A DNA stretch of 64,000 nucleotides from Sporothrix humicola (taxonomy: Eukaryota; Ascomycota; Sordariomycetes; Ophiostomatales; Ophiostomataceae). Positions 48,601-59,492 of the stretch are shown here, piece after piece; the stretch's first letter is position 1; the number at the start of each line of letters is the position of its first letter. Both the position numbers and the translations under genes were made by a program. The notes beneath the pieces are model-generated. The model was not told where the DNA came from, searched no databases, and worked only from the letters and a program-made list of their open reading frames with translations. Where the stretch lies: contig WNYE01000006.1 in assembly GCA_021396245.1 (NCBI GenBank), positions 310,001-374,000 on the forward strand, given 5' to 3'.

Positions 48601-48624
48601 GGATCCTGGGATCCTGGGATCCTG
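48601..48624. repeat. Short tandem repeat, three copies of GGATCCTG
   Basis: Three perfect 8-bp units followed by a partial diverged unit (GAATCC). No function is inferred. Confidence 0.85.
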
Positions 48625-50441
48625 GAATCCTTGTTATGATTCTCCCTCTTACCTCCTGGGATTGGGGGTCCACACACCCAGACGTCGTCCCCGAGAAGTG
48701 GGACAGTGTTGGCAATATCTTCTCCTGTCTGTCTTTGCCTCCTGTCCTGCGTACCCGTCTCCGTGTCCCCATGTCTGTGTTGCCGTGCTGAAGAGTCGAC
48801 AGTATCGAGAAACACGAAAGCAGTGGCCCGTAAGGATACTGCGAGGTGCCGTACAAACAAAAAGAGGAGAGATACCAGCTTCCCGCTTTATTTCTGGTCG
48901 AAAACGCCACTCTGGAAAGGACAGTGCGCGTCTTGCGTTTGATCCGTGGCCGTCGTGAATATGGACCTATGGGCTCCTCTCTGCGCATTCCCAGAAAAGC
49001 TGATATATGATACCGAGAGAGTGGCAAGCAACACGGGGCAACACGGGGAAAGAACGTAAATGAAAAGTTGCCGTAAACCGAGTTGGCCAAGACAGAGGAC
49101 TCCCTAACCTTACAGCCATGTTAGAGGCCATGTGCAACGTATGATAAGTCGTGGCCTGCTACATTCTCTCTGAAATAAAGTCCCTTGATGGCGTTGAAAT
49201 CAATTTAAATACCCCATTGCTTGTCTTCCATTCCACAGCCTGAAAACAAAAACAAGCTGTTGACGTTTCTGCCTATGACCAAATCTCTAGATGTAGTACT
49301 ATACGTTAGTACCCAAAAGGCCATTGCCATCGAACAATTGTATTGTTTACCCTACATTGGCAGAGTGCGCAGTAAAGTGACAGATATTGTCCGAAGTGTA
49401 TGCTCGTAAAAGCTTCTTTCCGTCTAACCAGTTACTGGCATGTCTCCTCTGTATTCTCCGCGTCTGTCATATCTGATAATCGACAGACATTGCGGAGAGC
49501 TAAAATCCCTCCCGGTTCCTTTCATTGTCAATCTTGGCTACTGTCCCGATTGCATTGGCCAATCTCGGGTGCCATCAAACAGCATCGTTGTCCCTTCTCC
49601 CCTTCCATTCACGATTCCACGTCCGTGCCTTAACTTTTTCCGCCATTTCCGCGGCCTCTTGGTATGTTTGCCAATTTTCTGGAGACACGTTCTTATTCAC
49701 ACACTCACTCCTGTTGCCATGGACTCTCCACGGTATTTGGATCTATTAACAAACACCATCCTTCATTGTCCCCGATTCCCCATCATTCTCGAGTCTTCTC
49801 ATCCCAGACCATTGTTTGGTCGTAATAGGAGTTTTTCTTATTCGAAAACATGATCACACTGAATTAAGGCCCTACCTAGCTCCCAAATTAGTGAATCGTC
49901 CCTCAGATGGAGCGATAAAATTTCGCACCATCTTTGTTGTGTGATTTCCAACATGTCAGTCCATCAACCAGTACGTATGGCAATTGAAGCGTGAGAATTG
50001 AATGAGAATCTCTACCTGATAGGTTGCCTGGCTTGCAACCCTTGTGAACATGCCATCTACCGTAATTTGATGCTGTGCTATGATGCCTTATGCATACTGC
50101 TGTGCCATCGTCAAAGACCACACAATGCACCACTATGGCCATCATGTCTCGGCCTTCCACAGTGTACCAGCGCGCAAGACCCCAGGGTTCGCGTTCATGC
50201 AAATGCAAAGGCAAATGGCCCCTTACATTATGCGGTGAACTCCCCATCGCATCGCTCACCGCATCACGCAGTTGGGCCTACTTGCATGTGCCATCTACTT
50301 TTGCTAGTGGACATCACGGAAGACATATCACGAAACAAATTATCAAGACTTTGGTCCTCCTGTATTATATATACAAAAAAAAATGAACATCAAATTTGGG
50401 CTGTTCGTTACTTAATTATAGCCTGCTTAACTTCGGTTCTC

Positions 50442-50461
50442 TTTTTTTTTAAAAAAAAAAA
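50442..50461. repeat. T9A11 homopolymer junction in AT-rich block
   Basis: Nine T directly followed by eleven A, able to form a perfect AT hairpin. It sits in an AT-rich stretch from about 50350 to 50620. Confidence 0.8.
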
Positions 50462-51361
50462 TTGAACACATGGCTCGGAGTTTCGAAAATTGAAAATCAA
50501 ATTGTCGGGAAAAAAAGCCATGAAAAAAAAACCAGATTTTTGAAATGAGAATTATATCTGCTGTATTTATTTAACATGTATTCTATGCTGTTAAAAAGAT
50601 AGTTCAGAACAATGTCAAAGTCCTGGAGGTTGACAGAAAATCTCTACAGCATGCCCAAATTCACGCATTTTGCCTCCAACCACAGTCTCCCCGCGATCTG
50701 AAGATATTTTGTGCAACAAAGCAAATCTGCATCACCATATTTTGCCACTTTCATCTATCTATCGCTCCGTTTGCCTATCCAGAAATACCATCTATGTGGT
50801 TCTTGCGTGCATGGTTCAGAGACAACAGAGAAAAGGCTTCACCGCTCACCATCTCACCACGCTCTTCACCTTCAACTGAGACCATGTCTCACACCTCAGT
50901 ACCATATCTTTTCCCCGTCAGATACAATCAAAAGTGGTGGGGAGGCCCGGAGAATATGAGAGACAGTATCAGTTTCTGTGTTTCTCCCCAACCTGTCTCA
51001 GCAGTACCACTGTCCGTCAAGCCTACGCAATATCTGGCACATCGTTATGAGAATGGGATGCGTCTTTCGTGGTAGCTAACCACATAGAGAGATCAAATGG
51101 CAGAATATGGAAAAACTAAATAAAACGAGAGGAAGATATGTCTTCTTTGGGTGTGTGTCGTCTTGTTATCTCATGCCCAAAAAGTCTTCCGACTTTTACT
51201 GCATGTATTGATGTATATGTTATGATACTATTTCACCTCGATACGTCCCATGAGGTACATTCAATTGAGCAGACTGGTACATGTATCCACCTTTATGCTG
51301 GAAATCTCTTACCTCTTTGTTTTTTCATGGCCGTGGTAGGCCTAGATGTCTTTTTTTTTCC

Positions 51362-51385
51362 TTTTTTTTTTTTTTTTTTTTTTTT
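51362..51385. repeat. Poly-T tract of 24
   Basis: A T24 run preceded by T9CC. This could be a remnant poly(A) tail of a retroposed copy on the minus strand or simple slippage; no retroposon body was recognised next to it. Confidence 0.8.
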
Positions 51386-53883
51386 GTGGTTCGTCGACAC
51401 CCACTTATGAAGACATTTTCTTACCACCACTTTTCTTTTTCATCAATATTGAAACAGATTTTGGTTTTTGTTCCACTTGGGCGCCACTGCTTGATTTTCT
51501 GTACAGTTTCCATTCTAATAGCTTGGGCAATGGCTGGCTATTTATTGGTGAAAAGTGTGTGAAGAACAAAGAAACGACGTCAATAGCTCAAAGCCCTGTC
51601 CAACAAGGCTGCACCCACAACATCAGGCACACTCTTTATTCCGTGTACACACACCTGAACCTAGAACATTGTGGTATTCTTCCATTTCTCCACTCCCCTG
51701 AAAACCCTATTATTGGAAAATAGCCTGCCGTTTGACGGCGGAGAATAAGCAGTTGAGCTGTCGGAACAGGCAGTGATCGCCGGTGTCTGTTATGTCAAAA
51801 TAACTTCTTGTGGGCGACTTTTGAGCGACTTTTAAATTTTGTGCTTGCCTTCATAAAAGACCGATATTCTGGCATGAATTTTTATTGCATTATCGTTTTC
51901 CAGGTTGTAGCTTCTCTCATTGATCTTCAGGGTCGCATTCTGTGCCGTTGACAGCCAAGCACGACGGCATTGGTCAATTGGAGCTTCGGTTGCAGACCCG
52001 GCCTTTAACTAATTCTCCAGTCCACCCAAACAGAAACAGACGTATGATTTTTGCATTTCAGCTGGCAATGTGGCAATGAGCATGCTACGCTGAACGTCGT
52101 GCTTTTTTGGTCCAAATGTCACTTCGGATCGTCGACTGGTTCCCAGGCGGACGCTCTGGACGGAGACGGGACAAAACAGAAATAATTGTACAAGTAAAAG
52201 CTTAACGTGGAGCTCGCACAGATCAGGCCCGATAAAAACCAATAGACTCAATGAGGCTGTTTTTGATATGGATTTTCTCTTTGTTTCTTGACGTGATGGA
52301 GGATATCTTGCATTCGTTTTGTTATCCTTGTTGTTGCCAAGTAGATTTATCTTTGGTGGTCTTCAGTAGGTGTGACTGCCAGCTGTATGTTGTTCTCTCA
52401 AAACGGCATCGTTCTTTCTGCAGGCGTTTTATTGCTCTTGTTCCTTTTTTTGTAAAGTCCATCCAGAATACGAGGAACAACATCCGGACTGACGGGCAAT
52501 TTTGCAAGCTCAGTACCGATACCATGGACGCGCTATGCTCCGTCGAGAATACGAGACACCTATCTATGCTCAAAAGAGACAACCTTGAGGGGACAAGAGG
52601 AGCAAAAACCGTTTAATGTCTGAGGCTATGTGGAGTTGGCGATATTTCGACTTGGGCGCCACTGTTGTGTGGTGCTTCTTTCCTTTTTGCGCGCCTCATT
52701 TCGAGAACCGTTGGCGCCGAGGTCAGCCCTAAAGGCGCTAACGTCCAGCACGGGTATCAACTGTAAGCCCCTGAAGTGCCCCCTACGCCATTTTGAGCCT
52801 CCTGAAGCCACCAGAACGCCCCTGAACGTCCACTAACGCCGAGAAACTGAAAATAAACAAAAACCCAGGAGGTGTGGCAACCTTGGTTGGTGGCTTGGAC
52901 AAAGCGTTGTAAGTCGGCACACGCTTGACGTCTTTGCACAGACAATAATACTGCAAAAAGAAAAGAAAGGAGAAAAAGGAGGCGAACGAGCAGAATAAAA
53001 ACCAGACGAACCCCTTTTTGATGCACTTCTTGGGAGTACATCCTTGCACCAACTTTTCTTCTGTCAACCAATACTGGCGCGCCGACGACGTCGAGATGCA
53101 GCTATTCCCTTTCCAAGGCCCCCAAAAGCAGCCAAAGAGTCAGCACAACCATAAAACGAAGCTGTAATCCTGGACAGGGGAACCGCATCGGCACTGGTCG
53201 ATGCTGGCAACAGCAACCGCCGAGAATATTGATTCCCGAATTGGGACACAATCTTAATTTCGCCCGACCAAGGAGAACGCCACATCGCGTCGAGTCTTTA
53301 TGCTCCAAGCTGTGTATCTATATTCTCGTGTACGGAGAACAGACATTCATTGTAAAAATTATGTGCTTGCTCTATCATCGCCATCACACATACAGAGTAG
53401 TGGCCCATCCACGCCAGGGATAGACATGGCGTTGATGATGGATATCACGGCATCACCACCATGGAAATGGCCGACATGGGCACCACGTCATGTTTTTCTA
53501 TTTCTGTGCACCTACGGCTTCGTGCTATTGAATTTTTCTGTATGCTAGGATGAATAAGATGGGAGTTCTTTGTTTCTGTTTGGAAGAAGATATATCATGA
53601 GAAGAGGTCCATATAAGTAAATTATGTGCTCGTCAAGAAGTACTTGGTACTCTGCAGAACATCTCTAGCCACACCTGCAAGGCCTGCCAGACCTGCTCCA
53701 CCCCCAGCCAATACTTCCCATGGTCCTCCTTTCTCCTTTCACTCGTACTCGTATCATGGATGGCCAGGATGACATTTTGCGGATCGTAGGGCTGGAGTCC
53801 AAGTCCAGGCCTGTCTTGTCAACCCGTCTCGTCCATCCTTGTCCGTCTGATTTTCTAGTTTTTATTATTCTCGTCTCCATCGA

Positions 53884-53889
53884 GTATAA
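53884..53889 (+). promoter_or_regulatory. TATA-like element upstream of Ser-rich secreted protein gene
   Basis: TATAAG, about 115 nt before the start codon at 54004. The intervening sequence is a pyrimidine-rich leader. Position is compatible with a core promoter but the match is short. Confidence 0.4.
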
Positions 53890-54003
53890 GAGCCTCATGG
53901 CCCAGTTCCTCCTCCCTTAGACACTCTTGATTCTCTTCCTCACCCTCGTCGTTCGTTTTATTTTTCTCTTCTACTATTCAATAATCAGGGCATTACATTC
54001 ACC

Positions 54004-54996
54004 ATGAAGGCTACTCTCCTCCTTACTTTCGGCCTGACCATGGCCGGCTCGGCCTTGGGCAGCAAGTGCAAGCCGAGCAAGCCGTCGTCGATTTCCTCGG
54101 TGTCGTCGTCGTCTGTTTCACCCTCGGTTTCGCCGTCTGTGTCGCCGTCGGTGCCTTCGGTGTCTCCCTCGGCCCCGTCGTCGTCTGTCTCGTCTGTGCC
54201 GTCCTCCTCGCCGTCGAGCGTTCCGTCGAGCGTTCCCTCGTCGTCTTCTTTGTCGGTGCCTTCGTCGTCGCCCTCTTCGGCTCCCTCGAGCTCGCCGTCG
54301 TCTGTTCTCAGCAGCTCTTCCTCGAGCCCTGCTCCTTCGTCTCCGTCGATCAGCCCGTCGTCTTCACCTTCTAGCCCGGCTCCTTCGTCATCCTCGTCTT
54401 CTCCTTCTTCGTCTGCCTCGTCTCCCGCTCCTTCGTCCCCTTCGTCGTCTCCTTCTCCTTCTGCCTCTCCCTCGTCGAGCGTCAAGCCCTCGTCGTCTTC
54501 GGCCTCGCCGTCGTCGGTGCCGTCCAACCCGCCCTCGGGCCCCGTCTGCTCGGGCAACATTATCAAGGACGGCGACTTCTCGGACCAGTTCCTGTCGCCC
54601 CACTGGGCCAGCCTGGGCATCTATGCGGCCAGCGTGGCCCGCAACTGCAACGGCAACGGCGTGAGCTGTGCGCACCTGAAGGCACCCGGTCTGGGCTCGT
54701 CCTTTATTAGCCAGACGGTGACGACCACCAAAAACACAAAGTACCAGGTCACCTTTAGCTACCAGATCCTGGGCCAGAGCAAGAACCCGACGATCACGGT
54801 CAGCCAGGGCATCAACGTGATCCAGACGATCTCGCTGCAGGGCCAGGCGTCCAACGTGTGGCTGACGTCGACGCCGGTGGAGTTCACGTCGTCCAAGCTG
54901 CTGACGCTGACGACGCTGTCGTTTGGCGTGAACGCGGCGTTTTTGGGCAATGGCGACGTGGACATTACGAACATTGTCGTGTCCAAGTGCACGTAA
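54004..54996 (+). CDS. Secreted serine-rich protein with C-terminal carbohydrate-binding-like domain
   Basis: An intronless 330-residue protein. A signal peptide (MKATLLLTFGLTMAGSALG) is followed by about 155 residues made almost wholly of Ser, Pro, Val and Ala (SSSVSPSV-type repeats), as in heavily O-mannosylated stalks. The C-terminal 150 residues begin CSGNIIKDGDFSDQFLSPHW and look like a jelly-roll domain of the galactose-binding/CBM type (NGDF..W start, TVTTTKNTKYQVTFSYQI). Two Cys pairs are likely (VARNCNG/GVSCAH, CSG/SKCT). There is no GPI signal, so release into the medium or wall association is expected. The long antisense Asp/Glu/Gly-rich frame over the Ser repeat is a codon shadow. 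The function of the C-terminal domain is inferred from shape only. Confidence 0.85.
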   Translation: MKATLLLTFGLTMAGSALGSKCKPSKPSSISSVSSSSVSPSVSPSVSPSVPSVSPSAPSSSVSSVPSSSPSSVPSSVPSSSSLSVPSSSPSSAPSSSPSSVLSSSSSSPAPSSPSISPSSSPSSPAPSSSSSSPSSSASSPAPSSPSSSPSPSASPSSSVKPSSSSASPSSVPSNPPSGPVCSGNIIKDGDFSDQFLSPHWASLGIYAASVARNCNGNGVSCAHLKAPGLGSSFISQTVTTTKNTKYQVTFSYQILGQSKNPTITVSQGINVIQTISLQGQASNVWLTSTPVEFTSSKLLTLTTLSFGVNAAFLGNGDVDITNIVVSKCT

Positions 54997-57095
54997 GAGT
55001 AAAGAAAGGAGCCGAAGGCGACTTTCTCGAACACGTCCATCGTTTCTACAGACTCATTACATTTCCTTACTCTTTATTTTATTTTTCTCTTCTTTTCGCT
55101 CTTTATTTTTCATTCAATTATGGTCTGCAGTGCCATTGACTTGATTTGAGTTTCACTCACTTTTTTTCTTCGAGATTTCATTCATTTAATGTTTATTTTA
55201 TTCAAATTCTCTCCTTGTATTTGATTTACGTCAACATTCTTTTATTCTACTACGCTCTCTTAGATTCTCAAATTCAAATAATAATTGCATTTTCAACGAT
55301 GTACGCCGTAAATAAAAAGTGAATTTCAACCGAGCCGTAGAAGCGTTGAATAGACACGCAACATGTCGCCGCCAAGCCGTTGAACGCCACAATATGCAGT
55401 GTAAAATGAGATTCGTTTCTCTTCCACAACCGATTTGGGTCAAGCATCGTGGCTTGCAATGTTTTCAAATTAAAAACACCAGAATTCACGTCTTCAACTG
55501 TCGAAATGAAACGACGTCATGGTCTGTCCAAATCACACACAAATTCAATAAGAGACACATACATAGCAACAAACGCATCAAACTCCTCCAGATTCAGGGA
55601 CCATGATGCCGATATTTCCCCATTGTTTTTTTTCTCCTTCACAGCCTCACGCTTTCTGTGTTTGTTCGATTTGTTCCCGTTTCGGTTTGGCTTACACTCT
55701 TTGATTTGTTGTTCTGTCCAATGACCCTGTCTTAGCGGAATTGGAGCCGTTCTAGGGTAGGATTTTGGGAGGAGAAATATTGATTCTAGGGTCTTCTGGT
55801 CTTGGAGCGTCTTTTTGGGTTTTTGACGTTGCGTTGTGCACGGGAAAAGGCGCCTTGGCTGGCAAGTGCAGGGGAAAAGAGGCCTGGCTAGGCCCGAAGC
55901 GGGAAGACGGTGGTGGGGAATTATTGGGTTGCAGACGAGCTGGTGATAAAGACAGAAGACCCCATGACGAGGGAAAGGGAAAGTGAAAGCCCACGATGCC
56001 AAAGAGAAATGGAAGGAAAGGAAGCAAAATGGGCGAGAGTTTTCAAACGAAGCATGGGCTCTGAGAGACGTGAAGAAAATGTAAAGACGTGAAGAAGAAA
56101 CTCAATGAAAATCAAAAGAATGATGATAAACATCAAAACGAACCGGGACAATGTTGAAACAGCCACCAACGTCCTTGAAGGAAATGCCCGCAACAGGTTA
56201 ACTGTGGCTTTCTAGCTGTTTTTGCCTGGGATTTGGCGTTTTTTTGTTCCTTTCCTTTGATTTCTCGGTACACGATCGATCACGCCTCTGATCGCAAGCC
56301 TTTACGCCTTCACTCCGTACGCCTTTACGCCTCTGTGAGGCGTCCAACGGCGGTGGCGTCGAGACATGCTGTGCGAAATAACCTTGTTTTTGAATTTGAG
56401 TTACGAGCGAGGCTCTCATCTCCCTTCTTTTCTTCTTTTGTATCCCTTCCTTTTCCTTCTCCCCCTTTCCCTCAAGTTATCTTTCCCCCCATGACCTCCT
56501 GCACGGCCTTTTCCGTTGTCTGCTGTCCACTGTCCACTGTGCTGTTTTCAAGACAAGCTCCACCACGCCAACACCAAGAGGTAAAAGCACAAAACACCGA
56601 CGATGCCAGAAGAAAAGAAAGCCTCGCCCGTGCACTCGCGCAGAGAGGCAGATTGGTCGATGTACGGCTGAGCTCTGAGTGAATTTGTGCCTGACTTAGA
56701 AAGCGGACCGGCGCTCCGTAGTTGCTCCCTCCCTTGGCAGTGTTTTGGTGTATTTTTCTGGCCTTTTGTGTCTGGCTCTTCGCTTATTTTGTCCTCTCTG
56801 CGAACCCATTTTCTTGGCTCGGCCACGATAGCCGATCAGCTGAAGCTGAAGCTGTGCTTTTCTTTCCTTTTCCTCCCTTTTGCTTCGATTTCATTTCCAT
56901 CTTCTTTTTCGGCGCAATATTCTTGTCTTTTTTCTTTCATCTTCTCCTGTCACACCATTTCCTTGCGTCTCACTCGTATCTCCTTGTTTCCTCTCCCTTG
57001 TCGCTCTCCCGTCCATCTCGACTTACACGACTCTTGGCGTCAGCATCTTTGTCCGACGTCGATCGTTGAGAACGACAACAATAATATCGACGACA
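54997..57095. other. Intergenic region with CFEM gene leader
   Basis: 2.1 kb. The first 300 bases are T-rich 3' flank. The stretch from about 56230 to 57095 is pyrimidine-rich, probably promoter and leader of the CFEM gene. Between them is unremarkable sequence with short frames lacking motifs. Confidence 0.5.
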
Positions 57096-58793
57096 ATGCG
57101 CGTCTCGCTGCTGGCCCTCGCGGGCCTCGCGACGGCCTCTGCGTCTGCCGTCGGCCCCCGTTTCAAGGCCGCCGGCCCCGATGCCGTCGCCAATGCGCCG
57201 CGCGCTTTGATTACCGAAGCACCCGTCGTCGGTGACCGCCCGTTTGTGCGCGTCCCCCAGCACTTGAACAAGCGAGTCGCCCAGCGCCGCGCGGCGGCCA
57301 GCATCCCGTCGTGCGCGCGGTCGTGCATTGAGAGCGCGATCACAGAGGACACGACGTGCACGGCGGGCGACTACTCGTGCGCGTGCCAGTACTCGAACGG
57401 GCTGGCGATCGAGACAGCGGCCGAGGTGTGTGTGGAGTCGGCGTGCGGGTACATATCGGCATACAGCGCGTGGTTGACGCTGGAGGATATGTGCCTGACG
57501 TATGCGTACACGTATGCGACGTACGGACCGAACACGGCTGTGTACACGGCGGGGGCGTACACGTATACCGACGCGTATGGGATCACGCACACGTACGCTT
57601 ACACGGCGACCGACACGGACGCGGGAACAGACACAGAAACCGCGACGGGCGGGACGGCAACAGACTCCCCGACGGACGAAACGACGACGAGCGCGAGCGC
57701 CACGAGAACAAAAGGCAGCGGAACGACGGCGACAAACGGAAACGGCGGCGGATCGACGACGACTGTGACGTCTGGGTCGTCTGGAGGGTCTTCCGGTTCG
57801 TCTGGCGACTCATCGGGAACGACTTCCTCCTCCAAAGGCCTGTCGAAGGGCGCCATTGCTGGCATTGCTGTTGGCGCAGCTGGCGGTGCCATTATTCTGT
57901 GCGCCATCCTGTTCCTGGTCTACCGCTGCACGAAGCGCAACAGTCCAGCCTCTGTTGCAGCTGCAGCCCGTCCCAGCATGGCTGAATCTGGTGCTACTGC
58001 CGGCGCTGGTGCTCTTGGTGGCGGAGCTGCGCAAGGCGGCGTCAATGGCGGACTGGCCGTTCCGAATGCACCGTCTCCACTGCCCAGTGGTGGCCAGGGC
58101 GGCGCAGCCGGCAATGCAGCGGATGTCAGCCCCATGAGCGCAGCTGCCGTTCCCGTTGCTGGCGTTGGCGCCGCAGCTCTCGCCGGCCACGAGCTCGACG
58201 GAAAATCGTCTGCCGTCACATCGACGATCGCCACAACTCCGACGCCGCCGCTGGCTCAGTCGGTCAGTCCAGTGAGCGCCCAGACGGCACAAACTGCACA
58301 GACGGGACCGACGGCCGAGCTGTACAGCAACGCCCCCGACGCAGCCGCCATCGCCGCATGGCAGCAGCAGCAGCAATATGCCCAACAGTACGGCCAGCAA
58401 CTGCAGTACGGTCAACAATACGGGCAACAATACGGCCAGCAGCCCTACGTGGTCCAAGGCTACAGCATTTCCCCTGGCCAAGCACCACAGGCACAGACAG
58501 TCCTTTCGCCCGCTGGATACGCCGCTGCCCATCCCAGCCAGCCCGTCCCCGGCGTTCTCTATCAGGAAGCCCCTGATGGCATCCCCCAGGCACAATACGC
58601 TCATGAGTTGGCTTCGGGCGGCCAGTACAGCAATGTGGCCTCGCCGATGCCACCGCATGTTGTGCCCGTGGCCGTTGGACCGCAGGCGGCGCTGCCCGTT
58701 TCGGGTGTGCCAGTGCCGCAACAGCCTCAATCGCCGGTGGCATCTCCTCAGATAGCACCAGTCGAGGCCGACGATACTCAGAGACGGGCATAG
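57096..58793 (+). CDS. CFEM-domain membrane protein with long Gln/Tyr-rich cytoplasmic tail
   Basis: An intronless 565-residue type I membrane protein. Signal peptide: MRVSLLALAGLATASASA. The CFEM domain lies at about residues 68-135, with eight Cys in the expected order (SCARSC, TTC, YSCAC, EVCVESAC, DMC). Next comes a Thr/Tyr-rich then Gly/Ser-rich extracellular stalk, and one transmembrane helix at about 251-277 (GAIAGIAVGAAGGAIILCAI) stopped by YRCTKR. The cytoplasmic tail of nearly 290 residues is Ala/Gly-rich and then carries repeated YGQQ units (QYGQQYGQQYGQQPY). CFEM proteins act in haem binding, adhesion or surface sensing, and the single-helix layout suggests a sensor or receptor role here. 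The ATG is chosen by signal peptide; the frame is open upstream through the leader. Confidence 0.88.
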   Translation: MRVSLLALAGLATASASAVGPRFKAAGPDAVANAPRALITEAPVVGDRPFVRVPQHLNKRVAQRRAAASIPSCARSCIESAITEDTTCTAGDYSCACQYSNGLAIETAAEVCVESACGYISAYSAWLTLEDMCLTYAYTYATYGPNTAVYTAGAYTYTDAYGITHTYAYTATDTDAGTDTETATGGTATDSPTDETTTSASATRTKGSGTTATNGNGGGSTTTVTSGSSGGSSGSSGDSSGTTSSSKGLSKGAIAGIAVGAAGGAIILCAILFLVYRCTKRNSPASVAAAARPSMAESGATAGAGALGGGAAQGGVNGGLAVPNAPSPLPSGGQGGAAGNAADVSPMSAAAVPVAGVGAAALAGHELDGKSSAVTSTIATTPTPPLAQSVSPVSAQTAQTAQTGPTAELYSNAPDAAAIAAWQQQQQYAQQYGQQLQYGQQYGQQYGQQPYVVQGYSISPGQAPQAQTVLSPAGYAAAHPSQPVPGVLYQEAPDGIPQAQYAHELASGGQYSNVASPMPPHVVPVAVGPQAALPVSGVPVPQQPQSPVASPQIAPVEADDTQRRA

Positions 58794-58980
58794 TTTTTGG
58801 AGAGAAGTTGATTTTTGAAGCACATATTTTTGTTCATACCATTTTATTTCGTACTATTTGATTTCCTGTCTTTAGCATAGCCATTCGTTCATATCCATCT
58901 GTTCATAGCTTTTATCCATAATCCATCCACATTAATTCGCTGCCCTTTGTTTCTCAATATTGAATAACCTCGTCGTGCCA

Positions 58981-59492
58981 TTATGCAGCAGGAGGTGAGA
59001 CCTGTTGGTTAGCACACACTCTTGTCATCAATTTGAATACTCTGGGGCACTCACCTGCCACACGTCCAGCGACACTCCGCCTGGGAACGGCCCGCCGCTC
59101 GCGTACCCGACCGCCGTGTTGAGCCAGCTGTAGTTGGCGCTGCCCGTTTCAAAAACGAGGTTGACGTTGGGCGCCCGGCCCTTTTCCGTGACCATGATGC
59201 GCGCGCCGTCGTTCGTCTCCAAGACGTAAACGGCGTCGGGACTGAACACGCCCTTGCTGTCCGTCAGGCCCCAGTCTAGGCCGGCCGTCACGTTGCCGTT
59301 GAGCTTGGGGCCCCAGAACGTGCCGCCCGTAATGGGCAGGATGCCGCGGTCGCCAATGGCGGTGGGGCCAATGTCGATGGGCGGCGTCATGGTGATGTTG
59401 ATGCTGTACAGATAGTCGAGGGTGGGCGGCTTGGGCGTGGCGGCCGAGATGCTGGCCACGAGGGCGGCGACAGTGACGAGGGAGGAGAGCAT
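58981..59492 (-). CDS. Small secreted DUF3237-type protein
   Basis: Exon 1 is 59055-59492 (146 codons). A GTGAGT donor, CTAACC branch point and ACAG acceptor lead to a final exon 58981-59001 (VSPPAA, stop). If the intron is retained the protein ends instead at 59028 (VSAPEYSN). Both give about 150 residues and both begin VWQVS. The start at 59492 gives a clean signal peptide (MLSSLVTVAALVASISA); an in-frame Met 17 codons upstream is less likely. The motifs LDYLYSINITM, GDRGILPITGGTFWGPKLNG, GLDWGL and YVLETNDGARIMV match DUF3237, a beta-barrel family of unknown function, some members of which are secreted by fungi. Two NxT/NxS glycosylation sites are visible (NITM, NVTA). Confidence 0.82.

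Larger units (their letters stand above)
42829..54003. other. Eleven-kilobase region without a convincing gene
   Basis: No open frame here shows a domain, a signal peptide with support, or convincing exon structure. Parts (about 42.8-44.1 and 46.1-47.1 kb) are very purine-rich on the plus strand, that is, pyrimidine-rich on the minus strand, like fungal 5' leaders. Other parts are AT-rich (about 50.3-50.6 kb). TGACAGA-like words recur between 43.1 and 47.0 kb. It may be a long promoter or leader of the Myb-like gene, non-coding transcripts, or genes with small exons that cannot be read by eye. Confidence 0.5.

Noticed and set aside
48320..49090. Minus-strand frame of 256 codons in the gene desert
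   Set aside because: Composition is that of random sequence (many Arg, Ser, Cys), it spans the GGATCCTG tandem repeat, and overlaps other unrelated frames.
51362..51385. Poly-T run as the tail of a retrotransposon
   Set aside because: No reverse-transcriptase frame, target-site duplication or element body was found beside it.
53985..54620. Minus-strand Asp/Glu/Gly-rich frame of 211 codons
   Set aside because: It is the antisense shadow of the TCN/CCN serine-proline repeats of the secreted protein on the plus strand.
56880..57095. Upstream in-frame extension of the CFEM protein (72 codons)
   Set aside because: Leader-type composition, and it would bury the clear signal peptide at 57096.
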